Below are positions 51,470 to 64,000 of a stretch of 64,000 nucleotides of DNA, one piece after another. The notes under the pieces were generated by a model, which saw only the letters and a list, made by a program, of their open reading frames with translations, had not been told where the DNA came from and made no database searches. The stretch is from assembly GCA_026415035.1 (NCBI GenBank), contig JAOAHX010000001.1:186001-250000 (forward strand), read 5' to 3'. This stretch comes from Thermodesulfobacteriota bacterium. GTDB lineage: Bacteria > Desulfobacterota > BSN033 > UBA1163. A program made the position numbers and the translations under genes. Position 1 is the stretch's first letter. Each line of letters begins with the position of its first letter.

Positions 51470-52750
51470 ATGAGGAGGTTGATCCTCTGCGATTTTGACG
51501 GAACGGTGAGCCTCCATGACCTCGGGTACCTCCTCCTAAGCCGGTTCAGCCTCGGAAACTGGGAGGCCATCGATCGGGATTATGGCGAGGGGAAGATCGG
51601 GTCGAGGGAGGCCTACAGCCAAATCGCCCTCCTCTTGAAAGCGGAGGAATCCGAGGTCCTCCCTTTTGTTCGATCCCATTCGCAAATCGATCCCTCTTTC
51701 GAACCCTTTGCCCGCTATTGCAAGGAAAGCGGGATCGACCTCAAGATCGTGAGCGACGGTCTCGACATTTACATCCGGACCGTCCTCGAAATCCATGGAC
51801 TTTCGGACATCCCTTTTTATGCCAACGAGGCCAAGTTTGGAAGGGATGGAACGATCGAGCTCTCCTTTCCTCACGGGAACGATGCCTGCGGTCGCTGCGG
51901 CCTCTGCAAGCGAAAAATCGTCCAGGCCCACCGGGGAGAATACGACAGGATCTATTATGTGGGAAACGGGCTTTCCGATCGTTGCGGGGCCCGGGAGTCG
52001 GACCTGGTTTTTGCAAAGGACGACCTCTATTTCTTCTGCATTGAGGCGGATCTCCCCTGCCATGCCTTCGATAGGTTCCGCGACATCCACAACGACCTGA
52101 CCAAGAAGATCCGGGGGGTCCTCTTCGACCTGGATGGGACCCTGATCGAGGCCTACGGCGCAATCTACCTCGGGCTCCAGGAGGTCTTCCAACAGGCGGG
52201 CCGAAGGATCTTCCCCTACGAGGAGCTGGGCCGATATTTAAAGGCCGATCTCGAATCGACGCTCCACCAGTTCTTCTCCCCCGAAGAGACCCAACGATGG
52301 ATTCCCGTGATGCGGAAAAAGTACGAAGAGGTCTACCTCGAACACACCCATTTCCTGGACGGGGCCGAAGAGACGGTCTCCTCCCTTTATGAGAGAGGAC
52401 TGAGGCTCGGGGTGGCCTCCAACAAGTTCGGCCGTTTCTCGAGGGCGGCCCTCCAACATCTCGGGGTCTCCCAATGCTTTCGATCGGTCCTCGGGGCGGG
52501 CGATGTCCCGAGAAACAAACCCTTCCCAGATATGATTCATGCGGTCTTGAGGGAGCTGGAGTTAAAACCCGAAGAGGGGATCTTCGTTGGGGACACCCTG
52601 ACCGATATCGAAGCGGGAAAGGCGGCAGGGATTGACGTCTATGCCCTCCCCACAGGCTTTCACACGAAGCAGGAGCTCTCCCGCAGGAGGCCCAAACGGA
52701 TCTTGAGGCATCTGAGGGAGTTAATCGAGCTCGTCGATCGGCCCTTATGA
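51470..52750 (+). CDS. Fusion of two HAD-family phosphatases
   Basis: The 426-aa protein has two complete HAD modules. The first (about 1-210) is MtnX/phosphoserine-phosphatase-like: CDFDGTVSLHD with Asp8/Asp10, a KIVSDGLD motif II, and YYVGNGLSDRCGA. It has a CGRCGLCKRK triplet (Cys140, 143, 146) that could bind zinc. The second (about 215-426) is phosphoglycolate-phosphatase-like: LFDLDGTLIEAYG with Asp220/Asp222, GVASNKFGR, and GIFVGDTLTDIEAGKAAG. Both sets of catalytic Asp appear intact. The substrates are unknown. It follows coaD by 33 bases and probably shares its transcript. Confidence 0.83.
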   Translation: MRRLILCDFDGTVSLHDLGYLLLSRFSLGNWEAIDRDYGEGKIGSREAYSQIALLLKAEESEVLPFVRSHSQIDPSFEPFARYCKESGIDLKIVSDGLDIYIRTVLEIHGLSDIPFYANEAKFGRDGTIELSFPHGNDACGRCGLCKRKIVQAHRGEYDRIYYVGNGLSDRCGARESDLVFAKDDLYFFCIEADLPCHAFDRFRDIHNDLTKKIRGVLFDLDGTLIEAYGAIYLGLQEVFQQAGRRIFPYEELGRYLKADLESTLHQFFSPEETQRWIPVMRKKYEEVYLEHTHFLDGAEETVSSLYERGLRLGVASNKFGRFSRAALQHLGVSQCFRSVLGAGDVPRNKPFPDMIHAVLRELELKPEEGIFVGDTLTDIEAGKAAGIDVYALPTGFHTKQELSRRRPKRILRHLRELIELVDRPL

Positions 52751-52953
52751 TTTAAGGGGGCTCCGCCTGAGAAGGGGTTCATGGCCATGGCCTCCTCTTC
52801 AGGGCCCCACGGCACGGGAACGGCTCCCCTCCCGATGGGGTGCAGAGAGATGCCTTCGACCCAACCCCACCTGTCTCATGGGCGTTCAGGGGCGAGTTGA
52901 CCTTCGGTGGGCAAGGCGTGAGGGGCAGGTAAAGAGGGAGGCAGGGGGATTTG

Positions 52954-53844
52954 TCAATTCTCGTTCTTCTCCCCTTCCTCCTGCCGTTTCAAAAAGGCCT
53001 GGATGTAGATGACGTTATCCTCTTTCGGCTCTTCCTTCTTCGGTGGGACAGAAGCCCTGCCCGTCTTCACATGGGCCTCCTCGAGCCTCTGGATCATCTC
53101 CGCGAGCTTGGGATCCTGACTGACGAGATGCTGGACCTGCTGGTCGAAGTAGTGGCTTGCGTTTGCGAGCTTCGAAAGGTCGATCTCCGCCCGGATCAAT
53201 CGGTTCAATTTCTGGAGCAGGCCATGGACGACCTTCACGTTTCTTGCCTGAAGATACTGAGGAGCGTGCCCCCAGAGGCTCAGGGCCTTGATCCCCCGCT
53301 TTCGAGCCATCTCGAGCAGGAAGGTGTGAATGCTGATGGGGCCGGTATACTCGGTGAATTGAAGACCCGCCTCAAGGAGTTCCTCCTCCAGGGCCTCGGA
53401 ATTGAAGACCGCGCTCACCACCGTGGGAAAGGTGTGGGGAATGGAATCGTAGGTCCCTCCCAAGGTAATGATCGGTTGGGCCTCGAACCGTTGGGCCACC
53501 TCGAGAAAGAGCTGCGAGAAGGCCTCCCATTGAAAGTGGGGTTCGACCCCAGAAAAAAGGAGGAGATCCCGGTCGGGCGCAAGATGGGCATAATAAAAGT
53601 CGTTTCTCGGGAGGACGAGCTCCCTCAACCTCCCCTCGACGATGATCCCGATGGGACGCCGGGCGGACAGATCGTAAAAATGGCCCAACGGGATGGAGGC
53701 CAAGGGTTTCGCCTTGAGCTGATCGATTAGGTATTGAAGGGAAAAGGAGGAGACCTCCGCCGCATTCGGCCATCCTTCGAACCCGGCGATCAGCAGGGGT
53801 CTCCGAAGTTGTGGAAATTCGTGATAGAGGACCTTTTCCATCAT
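52954..53844 (-). CDS. PAC2 family protein
   Basis: The protein of about 296 aa has the PAC2 (proteasome assembly chaperone 2-like) pattern: [64 protein letters not shown], and [12 protein letters not shown]. The C-terminus is a charged helical tail. Bacterial PAC2 proteins have no settled function, and no proteasome genes are nearby. The ATG at 53844 overlaps the purC stop by four bases. The 203-base gap downstream (52751-52953) has no clear feature. Confidence 0.82.
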   Translation of the reverse strand: MMEKVLYHEFPQLRRPLLIAGFEGWPNAAEVSSFSLQYLIDQLKAKPLASIPLGHFYDLSARRPIGIIVEGRLRELVLPRNDFYYAHLAPDRDLLLFSGVEPHFQWEAFSQLFLEVAQRFEAQPIITLGGTYDSIPHTFPTVVSAVFNSEALEEELLEAGLQFTEYTGPISIHTFLLEMARKRGIKALSLWGHAPQYLQARNVKVVHGLLQKLNRLIRAEIDLSKLANASHYFDQQVQHLVSQDPKLAEMIQRLEEAHVKTGRASVPPKKEEPKEDNVIYIQAFLKRQEEGEKNEN

Positions 53845-54749
53845 TCCCCGTCCCCCTTGAAAGGCCTCCCCGTGAGCCTTTGGTAGGCTTCGAGGTACTT
53901 CTCCCTCGTCTTTTGGATCACCTCCTCGGGCAGCTCCGGCGCCGGAGGGGTCTTGTTCCACCGGATCGAAAGGAGGTAATCTCTCAGATACTGTTTATCG
54001 AAGCTCTTTTGGGGCCCTCCGGGCTGATAGGCCTCTTTGGGCCAGAACCGGGACGAATCAGGGGTGAGCAGTTCATCGATGAGGAGCAGCTTTCCCTCCA
54101 AGACCCCGAATTCCATCTTCGTATCGGCGATCAGGATGCCCCTTCTCTCCGCGAAGTCCCTCGCCTTCTCGTAGATGGCGATGGAGAGGGAACGGAGCTG
54201 CCTGGCCCACTGCTTTCCGACGATCGTCTCCACCCTTTCAAAGGGGATGTTCTCGTCATGCAGCCCTCGCTCCGCTTTCGTGGCGGGCGTGAAGATCGGC
54301 GTTTCGAGACGGGCCGATTCGACCAACCCCTCGGGCAACGAAAGATCGCAGACCTTTCCGGTTCGCCTATATTCCTCCCAGCCCGATCCGGTGAGATAGC
54401 CCCTCACCACGCACTCGACCGGAAGCGGATCGGCCTTTTTCACCAGCATGGAGCGGCCTCTCAAGAGCTCCTGGTAAGGACGGCAGGTTTCGGGAAACTC
54501 CTCGACCCGGGTCGAAAGGAGGTGGTTGGGAACGATGTCCCGGGTAAGCTCGAACCAGAAGGCGGAGAGTTGCGTGAGGACCTTCCCCTTGTCCGGAATC
54601 GGGTTGGGCATGACCACATCGAAGGCCGAGATGCGATCGGTGGCGACGATCAAGAGGCATTCGCCGAGGTCGTAAAGGTCCCTCACCTTTCCCCTCCCCA
54701 CCAGGGGAAGGGAGGGCAAAACGGTTTCATAGAGGACCGAAGATGGCAT
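53841..54749 (-). CDS. purC: Phosphoribosylaminoimidazole-succinocarboxamide synthase
   Basis: The 302-aa long-form SAICAR synthetase has [78 protein letters not shown] and [16 protein letters not shown]. It joins aspartate to CAIR in purine synthesis. The ATG at 54749 begins the conserved part; twelve further upstream codons were not kept. It is coupled to the PAC2 gene by a 4-bp overlap. Confidence 0.95.
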   Translation of the reverse strand: MPSSVLYETVLPSLPLVGRGKVRDLYDLGECLLIVATDRISAFDVVMPNPIPDKGKVLTQLSAFWFELTRDIVPNHLLSTRVEEFPETCRPYQELLRGRSMLVKKADPLPVECVVRGYLTGSGWEEYRRTGKVCDLSLPEGLVESARLETPIFTPATKAERGLHDENIPFERVETIVGKQWARQLRSLSIAIYEKARDFAERRGILIADTKMEFGVLEGKLLLIDELLTPDSSRFWPKEAYQPGGPQKSFDKQYLRDYLLSIRWNKTPPAPELPEEVIQKTREKYLEAYQRLTGRPFKGDGE

Positions 54750-54804
54750 GAGTGTCCTTTTCGGTATCGACCGTGGCCTTTCCAAAAAGTATATAACACT
54801 TCAT

Positions 54805-54832
54805 TTGACATTTCCATAAAAGATGTTAATTT
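54805..54832 (+). promoter_or_regulatory. Possible promoter of the CDP-alcohol phosphotransferase gene
   Basis: TTGACA (54805-54810), a 16-base spacer and TAATTT (54827-54832) lie just before the ATG at 54845. That leaves a leader of only a few bases and no clear ribosome site, so translation may be near-leaderless. The -10 is weak. Confidence 0.4.
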
Positions 54833-54844
54833 CATTGCCACACC

Positions 54845-55435
54845 ATGCTCAGCGACAAACTCGGCCATCGCCTCGACGCCTATCTCTATCCTCCCTTTCG
54901 AAAACTCTTTGGGAGGCGCGGCAACCCTCACCTCCTCACCTTCCTCGGCTTCGTCTCCATGCTGGTCGCCTCGTGGCTCCTCTATCTGGGCGACTGGACG
55001 TTGGCCGGGATCCTGATCGTCCTCTCCGGCCTCTTCGATCTCCTCGATGGGGCGGTTGCCCGAAACTTAGGGAAAGTGACCCCCCTCGGAGCCTTCCTCG
55101 ATTCCGTGATGGACCGATATTCGGACCTGATCCTCCTCCTCGGCCTCACCGCCCATTACGGAAGAAAGGGAGAGGAGGGACTGGTGGTCCTCACCTTCGC
55201 GGTGGCCATCGGCGTGGCCCTCATCCCTTATGTCCGGGCCAAGGCCGAATCCCTCCACGTCTCCTGTCATGTGGGTTGGATGGAACGGGCCGAGAGGATC
55301 ATCCTCCTCTCGGTGGGAACGCTCTTCAACTGGATGGAGACGATCCTTTGGGTCCTGGCCTTCCTCACCCACCTCACGGTGATGCACCGGATCTTCCATG
55401 TGTGGAAGGCCTTTCGAAAGGCGAAGGGGTCTTAG
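54845..55435 (+). CDS. CDP-alcohol phosphatidyltransferase family protein
   Basis: The 196-aa membrane protein has about five hydrophobic segments and the family signature DGAVARNLGKVTPLGAFLDSVMDRYSD (DG-x2-AR-x8-G-x3-D-x3-D) with all Asp present. It transfers a phosphatidyl or similar group from a CDP-alcohol, for example to inositol phosphate or glycerol phosphate. The family cannot be resolved to a substrate from sequence alone; PgsA- or archaetidylinositol-phosphate-synthase-like enzymes are alternatives. It is a single gene between divergent purC and convergent ispG. Confidence 0.87.
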   Translation: MLSDKLGHRLDAYLYPPFRKLFGRRGNPHLLTFLGFVSMLVASWLLYLGDWTLAGILIVLSGLFDLLDGAVARNLGKVTPLGAFLDSVMDRYSDLILLLGLTAHYGRKGEEGLVVLTFAVAIGVALIPYVRAKAESLHVSCHVGWMERAERIILLSVGTLFNWMETILWVLAFLTHLTVMHRIFHVWKAFRKAKGS

Positions 55436-55451
55436 CACATGGCCGGACCCG

Positions 55452-56519
55452 TCATTTCCTCCGCTCCGCCCTCCGGTGGATCTCTTCCAGGAGGGCCGCC
55501 AAAAACTCCTCCTCCCTCACCTTCCTGACGATCTTTCCCTGCCGGAACAAGACGCCGGATCCCCTGCCGCCGGCGATCCCGAGGTCCGCCTCGCGGGCCT
55601 CTCCCGGACCGTTGACCACACAACCCATGATGGCCACGGTCATGGGCGTGGAGATCTTTTCGACCTCCTTCTCCACCCTCCTCACCAAGCGGGGAAGGTC
55701 GATCTCGCAGCGGCCGCAGGTGGGGCAGGAGACGATCTCCACGCCCCTCTCCCGGATCTTGAGGGCCCTCAAGATTTCGTAACCGACGCGGACCTCTTCC
55801 ACGGGGTCGCCCGTAAGGGAGACCCGGATCGTATCTCCGATCCCCTCGTGGAGGAGAAGACCGATGCCGATGGCCGATTTTACGATCGCCCCGTATCCCC
55901 TTCCCGCCTCCGTGATCCCGAGGTGGAGGGGATAATCCGATCGCTCGGAGAAGAGGCGGTAGGCCTCGATCGTCCTCAGGACATCGGAGGCCTTGAGGGA
56001 TACCTTGATCAGGTGAAAGTCGAGGCTCTCCAAGGTTTCGATCGTCCTCAGGGCGCTCGTCACCATGGCCTCAGCCGTTGGCCCGCCGAAACGCTTCAGG
56101 AGGTCCTTCTCGAGGGAACCGGCATTGATCCCGATGCGAATGGGGATCGCGCGCTGCTTCGCCTCCAGGACGATGGCCTTCAACCGCTCTCGACCTCCGA
56201 TGTTGCCCGGGTTGATCCTCACCCCGTCGGCCCCCGATCTCATGGAAAGAAGGGCCAAACGGTAGTTGAAATGGATATCGGCAATCAAGGGGATGTCGAT
56301 TCGCTTCTTGATCTCGGAGAGGGCCAGGGCCGCCTCCTCGTCCGGGACCGCCACCCGTACGATCTCACATCCCGCGGCTTCGAGCCGTCGGATCTGCGCC
56401 ACCGTCTTGTGCACATCCCGGGTATCGGTCTTGGTCATCGACTGGACCGAGATGGGAGCCTCCCCCCCCACCTTGACCGAACCGATCGAAACCTGACGGG
56501 TCTTTCTCCTAAGGATCAC
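55452..56519 (-). CDS. ispG: 4-hydroxy-3-methylbut-2-enyl-diphosphate synthase
   Basis: The 355-aa Fe-S enzyme has VGGEAPISVQSMTKTDTRDV, GADGVRINPGNIG, and the cluster ligands SCPTCGRCEIDL with the later GCVVNGPGEAREADLGIAGG. It reduces MEcPP to HMBPP in the MEP pathway, which dxs (38 kb) begins. It starts at a GTG that overlaps the RND-pump stop (GTGA), an odd partner for this gene. Confidence 0.96.
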   Translation of the reverse strand: MILRRKTRQVSIGSVKVGGEAPISVQSMTKTDTRDVHKTVAQIRRLEAAGCEIVRVAVPDEEAALALSEIKKRIDIPLIADIHFNYRLALLSMRSGADGVRINPGNIGGRERLKAIVLEAKQRAIPIRIGINAGSLEKDLLKRFGGPTAEAMVTSALRTIETLESLDFHLIKVSLKASDVLRTIEAYRLFSERSDYPLHLGITEAGRGYGAIVKSAIGIGLLLHEGIGDTIRVSLTGDPVEEVRVGYEILRALKIRERGVEIVSCPTCGRCEIDLPRLVRRVEKEVEKISTPMTVAIMGCVVNGPGEAREADLGIAGGRGSGVLFRQGKIVRKVREEEFLAALLEEIHRRAERRK

Positions 56520-59500
56520 CGGAGCCTTCTCTTCTCCACGATGAAGTAGAGGGTCGGGATGAAGACCAGGGTGAGGAACATGGAGACGAGGAGCCCTCCG
56601 ATCACCGCAACGGCCATGGAGGCATTGGCCTCTGCGCCTTCCCCCAGGCCGAGGGCCATCGGGAGGAGACCGAAGACCGTTGTCAAGGAGGTCATCAAGA
56701 TGGGCCGGAGCCTCACCCGACCTCCCTCCACCACGGCCTCTTCCAGATCGAGATGCTCCTCCTTCCGGAGCCGGTTCATGTAGTCAATCAGGATGATCGC
56801 ATTGCTGACGACGATCCCCACCATCATGATGATCCCGATGAAGGAGATGACGCTCAAGGTGTGTCCCGTGAGGAAGAGGGCCCAGATCACGCCGATGATC
56901 CCGAGGGGAACGGAGAACATGATGAGGAAGGGATGGAGGAGAGAGCCGAACTGGGAGGCCAGGACCATATAGACCAGGACGATCGCCAACCCCAAGGCAA
57001 AGAGGAGCGTTTCGAAGGCCTCCTTCTGCTCCTCCCGGGCCCCCTTCAGGAGGATGGAGAATCCCTTGGGGACCTCCATTCTCGAGATCCTCTCCTCGAT
57101 CTCGCTGGCGACCGATCCCAGATCTCGTCCGGAGATGTTGGCCGTGACGAAGACGACCCGCTGTTGATACTTCCTTTCGATCTGGGAAGGAGAGGTCTGG
57201 CGGACGACGTCGGCCACCTGTCTTAAAGGCACGACCTTCCCTCCGGAGACGGGCACAGGGATTTGATAGAGATCTTCGGGCGTGTTCCGATCCTCCTCCC
57301 GCAGCCTCACCCTCACCTTACGTTCGCGGCCCGTCTTCGGGTCGATGTAGAGGGAAGCCTCGAGGCCCTCGATGGCCCCCCTGACGTTCTCGGCGACCTT
57401 CGCCGTCGAAAGCCCGAGGCTTGCCAATCGATCCGGTTTGAACCTGATCTGGTATTCCGGAAGGCCCTCCTCCCGGCTGACCTGGATATCGGTGACGCCC
57501 CGAACCTCCCGGAGCATGGCCTCCACCTCTCGGGCCAGGCGGCTCCCCGTGGCGATGTCGTATCCGATGATCTCCACGCTGATCGGGTCATCTGCCCCGA
57601 AGCTGATCACCCTCGAAATGATCCCACCGGGAAAGACATGGATCAGAGCGCCCGGGATCCGCCTCACCTTCTCCCTCAGGGATCGGGCGATTGCCTCCGA
57701 GGAGCGTTCTCTCTCCGACTGGTCCACGAGCATCAGGGAGGCGTTCCCGGTATGGGGTCCGGCAAATCGGCCCCCGAAAATGATGGACCGCCCCCTTCCG
57801 GTCCCGGCCCTGGCCCAGAGAGACTTCAATTCGGGAACCTCTGAGAAGATCACCGTTTCGACCTCCTTTATCACCTTCTTCGTCTCCTCGAGCGATGCCC
57901 CCACGGGAAGTCGCACCGACATCCGCACCTGTCCTTCATCCGAAGGCGGAAAAAATTCGGTTCCGAGGAGGGGGATGAGAAGGAGGGATCCTCCGAAGGC
58001 CAGGACCATGCCCGAGACGACCAGCCTTCGATGGGAAAGGGCATACCGGAGGGTCCTTTGATAGTGTCCGTCCAGCCAGAGGAAGAGCGGTTGGGTCTTG
58101 AGCAGGATTCGATCGGCAAAGGAAGGCGCCTGGTCCACCCTCTTCGGTTTGAGGAATTTTGCCGTCAGCAGGGGGATGAGGGTGAGGGAGTCGAAGAGGG
58201 AGGCCAAAAGGGAGAAGGCGACGGTATAGGCCATCTGGACGAAGAGGAGGGCTGCGATCCCTTTGACGAAAGCGAGGGGGAGGAAGACGATGATGCTGGT
58301 CAGCGTGGCCGCGATGACGGGTTTGCTCACCTCGGAAGCCCCTCGATAGGAGGCCTCCTCCGGGGGTTCCCCCCGCTCGAGGTGCCGGTTGATATTCTCG
58401 AGGACGACGATCGCGTCGTCCACCAATCGGCCGACGCCGAGGGCCAGGCCCCCTAAGGTCATGATGTTGAGGGTGAACTTCCCGAAATGGAGCATGACGA
58501 AGGTGGCGATGATGGAAAGCGGGATGGAGTGGGCGATGATCACCGTGCTCGTCACGTTCCTGAGAAAGACAAGGATGACGAGGACCGCAAGCAAGGCCCC
58601 CATCATCGCCTCCTTCTGGAGGTTCTGGATCGACTTCCGGATGAAGGTGGATTGGTCCGACACCACCTCCAGGGTCACCCCTTTGGGCAGCTCTTTCTGG
58701 ATTTGGGGGAGGGCCTTGAGCACCTGGTCGACCACGGCGACGGTATTCCCGCCGACCTGTTTCTGAACGCCGATGACCACGCCCCTCACCCCGTTGACAT
58801 GGACCTCGGTCTGGATGTCCTCGTAACCCTCCTTCACCGTCCCGATATCGCCCAATCGGATGGGAAATCCGTTGAGGTTGGAGACGACGATCTCCTTCAG
58901 GTCGCCCGGGTTCGCGGCCCGGCCCACCGTGCGGACGTTGTACTCTCTCTTTCCGGTGTTGAGGCTTCCGCCTGGAAGATCGATGAAATTCGCCCTGACC
59001 GCCTGGGCCACTTGGGCGATGGAGAGATTGAGGCTCTCCAGTTTCGACCGATCCAGATCGACCTGGACCTCCCGAACCAATCCGCCAAAGACGTTGGCCG
59101 AGGCCACTCCCTTCAACCCCTCGAGCCGAGGGGCGATGAAATCCTCCCCTAACTCCCTGAGCTCATAGTCCTCGAGCGGCCCGGTCAGGGCAAGGACGAT
59201 CACCGATATCTGGGAGGGGTCGAATTTGATGATGACGGGCGATTTGGCCTCGTCAGGCAGCAGGTCGAGGATCTCGTTCAGATGGCGCTGGATGTCCGTG
59301 GAGGCAAGGTCGAGGTCCGTCCCCCAGTAGAACTCGACCGTCACCACCGAGGTCCCCTCCCTCGATCTGGAGGAGACGTGCCGGACGTTCTGGATCCGGC
59401 TCACCCGCTTCTCGATCGGCCGGGAGACCATCATTTCGATATCCTCGGGGCTTGCCCCCGGGTAATCGGTCACGATGGTGACCACAGGATAGGAGATCTC

Positions 59501-59614
59501 CGGGAAGAGATCGATGGCGAGGTTCGAAAAGGCGATCATCCCGAGCAGGAGGATCCCGATGGCGACCATGAACCGGCCTACCGGGTTCTTGAGAGATCCA
59601 CGGATGAGGTCCAC
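56516..59614 (-). CDS. RND family efflux transporter, inner-membrane pump (AcrB-like)
   Basis: The 1032-aa protein has 12 predicted membrane helices and two large periplasmic loops. The N-terminus (LIRGSLKNPVGRFMVAIGILLLGMIAFSNLAIDLFPEISYP) and TM4 GRLVDDAIVVLENINRH with the proton-relay Asp pair are typical. AHSIPLSIIATFVMLH and the C-terminal AIILIDYMNRLRKEE complete the picture. It exports hydrophobic compounds with the adaptor encoded 6 bases upstream. No outer-membrane TolC gene is present in the operon, so one must be supplied elsewhere. Substrate unknown. Confidence 0.94.
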   Translation of the reverse strand: MDLIRGSLKNPVGRFMVAIGILLLGMIAFSNLAIDLFPEISYPVVTIVTDYPGASPEDIEMMVSRPIEKRVSRIQNVRHVSSRSREGTSVVTVEFYWGTDLDLASTDIQRHLNEILDLLPDEAKSPVIIKFDPSQISVIVLALTGPLEDYELRELGEDFIAPRLEGLKGVASANVFGGLVREVQVDLDRSKLESLNLSIAQVAQAVRANFIDLPGGSLNTGKREYNVRTVGRAANPGDLKEIVVSNLNGFPIRLGDIGTVKEGYEDIQTEVHVNGVRGVVIGVQKQVGGNTVAVVDQVLKALPQIQKELPKGVTLEVVSDQSTFIRKSIQNLQKEAMMGALLAVLVILVFLRNVTSTVIIAHSIPLSIIATFVMLHFGKFTLNIMTLGGLALGVGRLVDDAIVVLENINRHLERGEPPEEASYRGASEVSKPVIAATLTSIIVFLPLAFVKGIAALLFVQMAYTVAFSLLASLFDSLTLIPLLTAKFLKPKRVDQAPSFADRILLKTQPLFLWLDGHYQRTLRYALSHRRLVVSGMVLAFGGSLLLIPLLGTEFFPPSDEGQVRMSVRLPVGASLEETKKVIKEVETVIFSEVPELKSLWARAGTGRGRSIIFGGRFAGPHTGNASLMLVDQSERERSSEAIARSLREKVRRIPGALIHVFPGGIISRVISFGADDPISVEIIGYDIATGSRLAREVEAMLREVRGVTDIQVSREEGLPEYQIRFKPDRLASLGLSTAKVAENVRGAIEGLEASLYIDPKTGRERKVRVRLREEDRNTPEDLYQIPVPVSGGKVVPLRQVADVVRQTSPSQIERKYQQRVVFVTANISGRDLGSVASEIEERISRMEVPKGFSILLKGAREEQKEAFETLLFALGLAIVLVYMVLASQFGSLLHPFLIMFSVPLGIIGVIWALFLTGHTLSVISFIGIIMMVGIVVSNAIILIDYMNRLRKEEHLDLEEAVVEGGRVRLRPILMTSLTTVFGLLPMALGLGEGAEANASMAVAVIGGLLVSMFLTLVFIPTLYFIVEKRRLR

Positions 59615-59620
59615 GGGAGC

Positions 59621-63395
<3,775 letters not shown>

Positions 63396-63486
63396 GGTCG
63401 GTCTCCTCCTGGACTGAATTTTATCGGTGGCCCGCCGAACAGGGGGCTTTCATCTCTTCTTCCATAGGCCCTGGGCTTGGAAGAGG

Positions 63487-64000
63487 TTAAGCCCTCAGGA
63501 CCTCCGACATCGACTGGACGACCTCCTCGGGAAGGCGCTGGTTGACCCACGTCCGGACCACCCGTTTGATCTCCCGGGCCGTCGAATACTGGAAGAGACG
63601 CTCCGTCATCTCCCTCACCTCACCGGCCTTGACCATCCGGAGCATCTTCTTCACCTTGGGAATGGCCGCCGGGGTCATGCTGAACTCCTCCAGCCCCAAA
63701 CCGAATAACACTAACACATAGGCGGGTTCGGCGGCCATCTCTCCGCATAGGGCGACGGGGATGCCCGCCTCCCGGGCAGACTGGACCACTCCCCGGACGA
63801 TCCTCAGGATGGCGGGGTGGAGGGGCTCGTAGAGATAGGAGACGTGTTCATTGATCCGGTCCACGGCCAGGGCATACTGAATGAGGTCGTTCGTCCCGAT
63901 GCTGAAAAAATCGACCTCCCGGGCCAGCAGATCGGCCGTGACCGAGGCCGAAGGGATCTCGATCATCGCCCCCACCTTGATGGATCGGTCGAAGGGGACC
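63487..64000 (-). CDS. ptsI: Phosphoenolpyruvate-protein phosphotransferase (PTS enzyme I), C-terminal part
   Basis: The gene enters from the right edge; only the last 170 codons are visible. They cover the end of the PEP-binding TIM barrel: GAMIEIPSASVTADLLAREVDFFSIGTNDLIQY, then the catalytic Cys in ALCGEMAAEP and GLGLEEFSMTPAAIP. A roughly 40-residue C-terminal extension (EMTERLFQYSTAREIKRVV) lies beyond the core. Enzyme I passes phosphate from PEP to HPr. No sugar EII genes are in the window, so a regulatory PTS is possible. Confidence 0.93.
   Translation of the reverse strand, partial: VPFDRSIKVGAMIEIPSASVTADLLAREVDFFSIGTNDLIQYALAVDRINEHVSYLYEPLHPAILRIVRGVVQSAREAGIPVALCGEMAAEPAYVLVLFGLGLEEFSMTPAAIPKVKKMLRMVKAGEVREMTERLFQYSTAREIKRVVRTWVNQRLPEEVVQSMSEVLRA

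Noticed and set aside
63396-63486. SAM or SAH riboswitch upstream of metK
   Set aside because: The 91 bases are too short for a SAM-I aptamer and no SAH or SAM-II core sequence was recognised.

Overview
The window is a gene-dense chromosomal segment from a bacterium. It is fairly GC-rich by eye, with short intergenic gaps, many 4-bp start/stop overlaps, and no insertion sequence, phage gene or CRISPR array. Several features together point to a Desulfobacterota-like (former deltaproteobacterial) anaerobe. These are a branched-chain-type ABC transporter joined to acyl-CoA ligases and a DUF35/thiolase pair, small PilZ proteins, a DUF4124 protein, a DUF4416 protein, a MEMO-family protein, the MEP isoprenoid pathway and FolE2/QueD. 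This placement is inferred from gene content, not from a search.

Layout. 1-1.9 kb: an exported protein fragment, tRNA-Arg(CCG), a HEPN/MNT pair and a SixA-like phosphatase. 1.9-11.6 kb (minus): one probable operon, driven by a promoter at 11542-11570, for uptake (LivJHMGF type), CoA activation (two AMP-forming ligases) and thiolytic processing (thiolase plus DUF35) of an unidentified organic acid. It is preceded by 3-hydroxyacyl-CoA dehydrogenase, a MEMO protein and ArgS. 15.4-20.1 kb (plus): a promoter and three overlapping genes for a UxaE-like sugar-acid epimerase, a very long transaldolase-like protein and a xylose-isomerase-like TIM barrel. 20.2-24.6 kb: a degenerate sensor-kinase-like protein, a small acidic ORF, a carotenoid-desaturase-like flavoprotein, PurM and small hypotheticals. 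24.8-28.1 kb: three PilZ proteins around a 586-aa protein with an endonuclease III-type iron-sulfur signature.

28.1-29.2 kb is the most AT-rich stretch. It contains a strong candidate for an undescribed small RNA: a consensus sigma-70 promoter, a 14-bp hairpin whose loop copies ten bases of the 16S rRNA anti-Shine-Dalgarno tail, and a terminator hairpin with a second CU-rich loop. 29.2-33.0 kb (minus): a MoxR-like AAA ATPase with a four-cysteine cluster, a GXGXG beta-helix protein and a VWA protein. 33.0-42.0 kb (minus): a housekeeping operon xseA-xseB-ispA-dxs-tlyA-DUF4416-yicC-gmk-rpoZ-HD, in which gmk and rpoZ overlap by 53 bp. 42.5-45.1 kb (plus): glycerate kinase, QueD, FolE2. 45.1-48.8 kb (minus): acyl-CoA dehydrogenase, a cyclic-2,3-DPG-synthetase-like GTPase and a dGTPase-like protein. 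48.8-52.8 kb (plus): CCA-adding enzyme, RsmD, CoaD and a double-HAD fusion. 53-64 kb: PAC2 protein and PurC (minus), a CDP-alcohol phosphotransferase (plus), then a minus-strand operon ptsI(end)-metK-ahcY-adaptor-RND pump-ispG.

The best candidates for something new are the anti-SD small RNA, the UxaE/transaldolase-like/TIM-barrel operon, the MoxR-GXGXG-VWA module, and the iron-sulfur fusion flanked by PilZ proteins. Promoters were called by eye from -35/-10 matches and spacing. Start codons were moved from the longest ORF where the ribosome site or family N-terminus favoured another.
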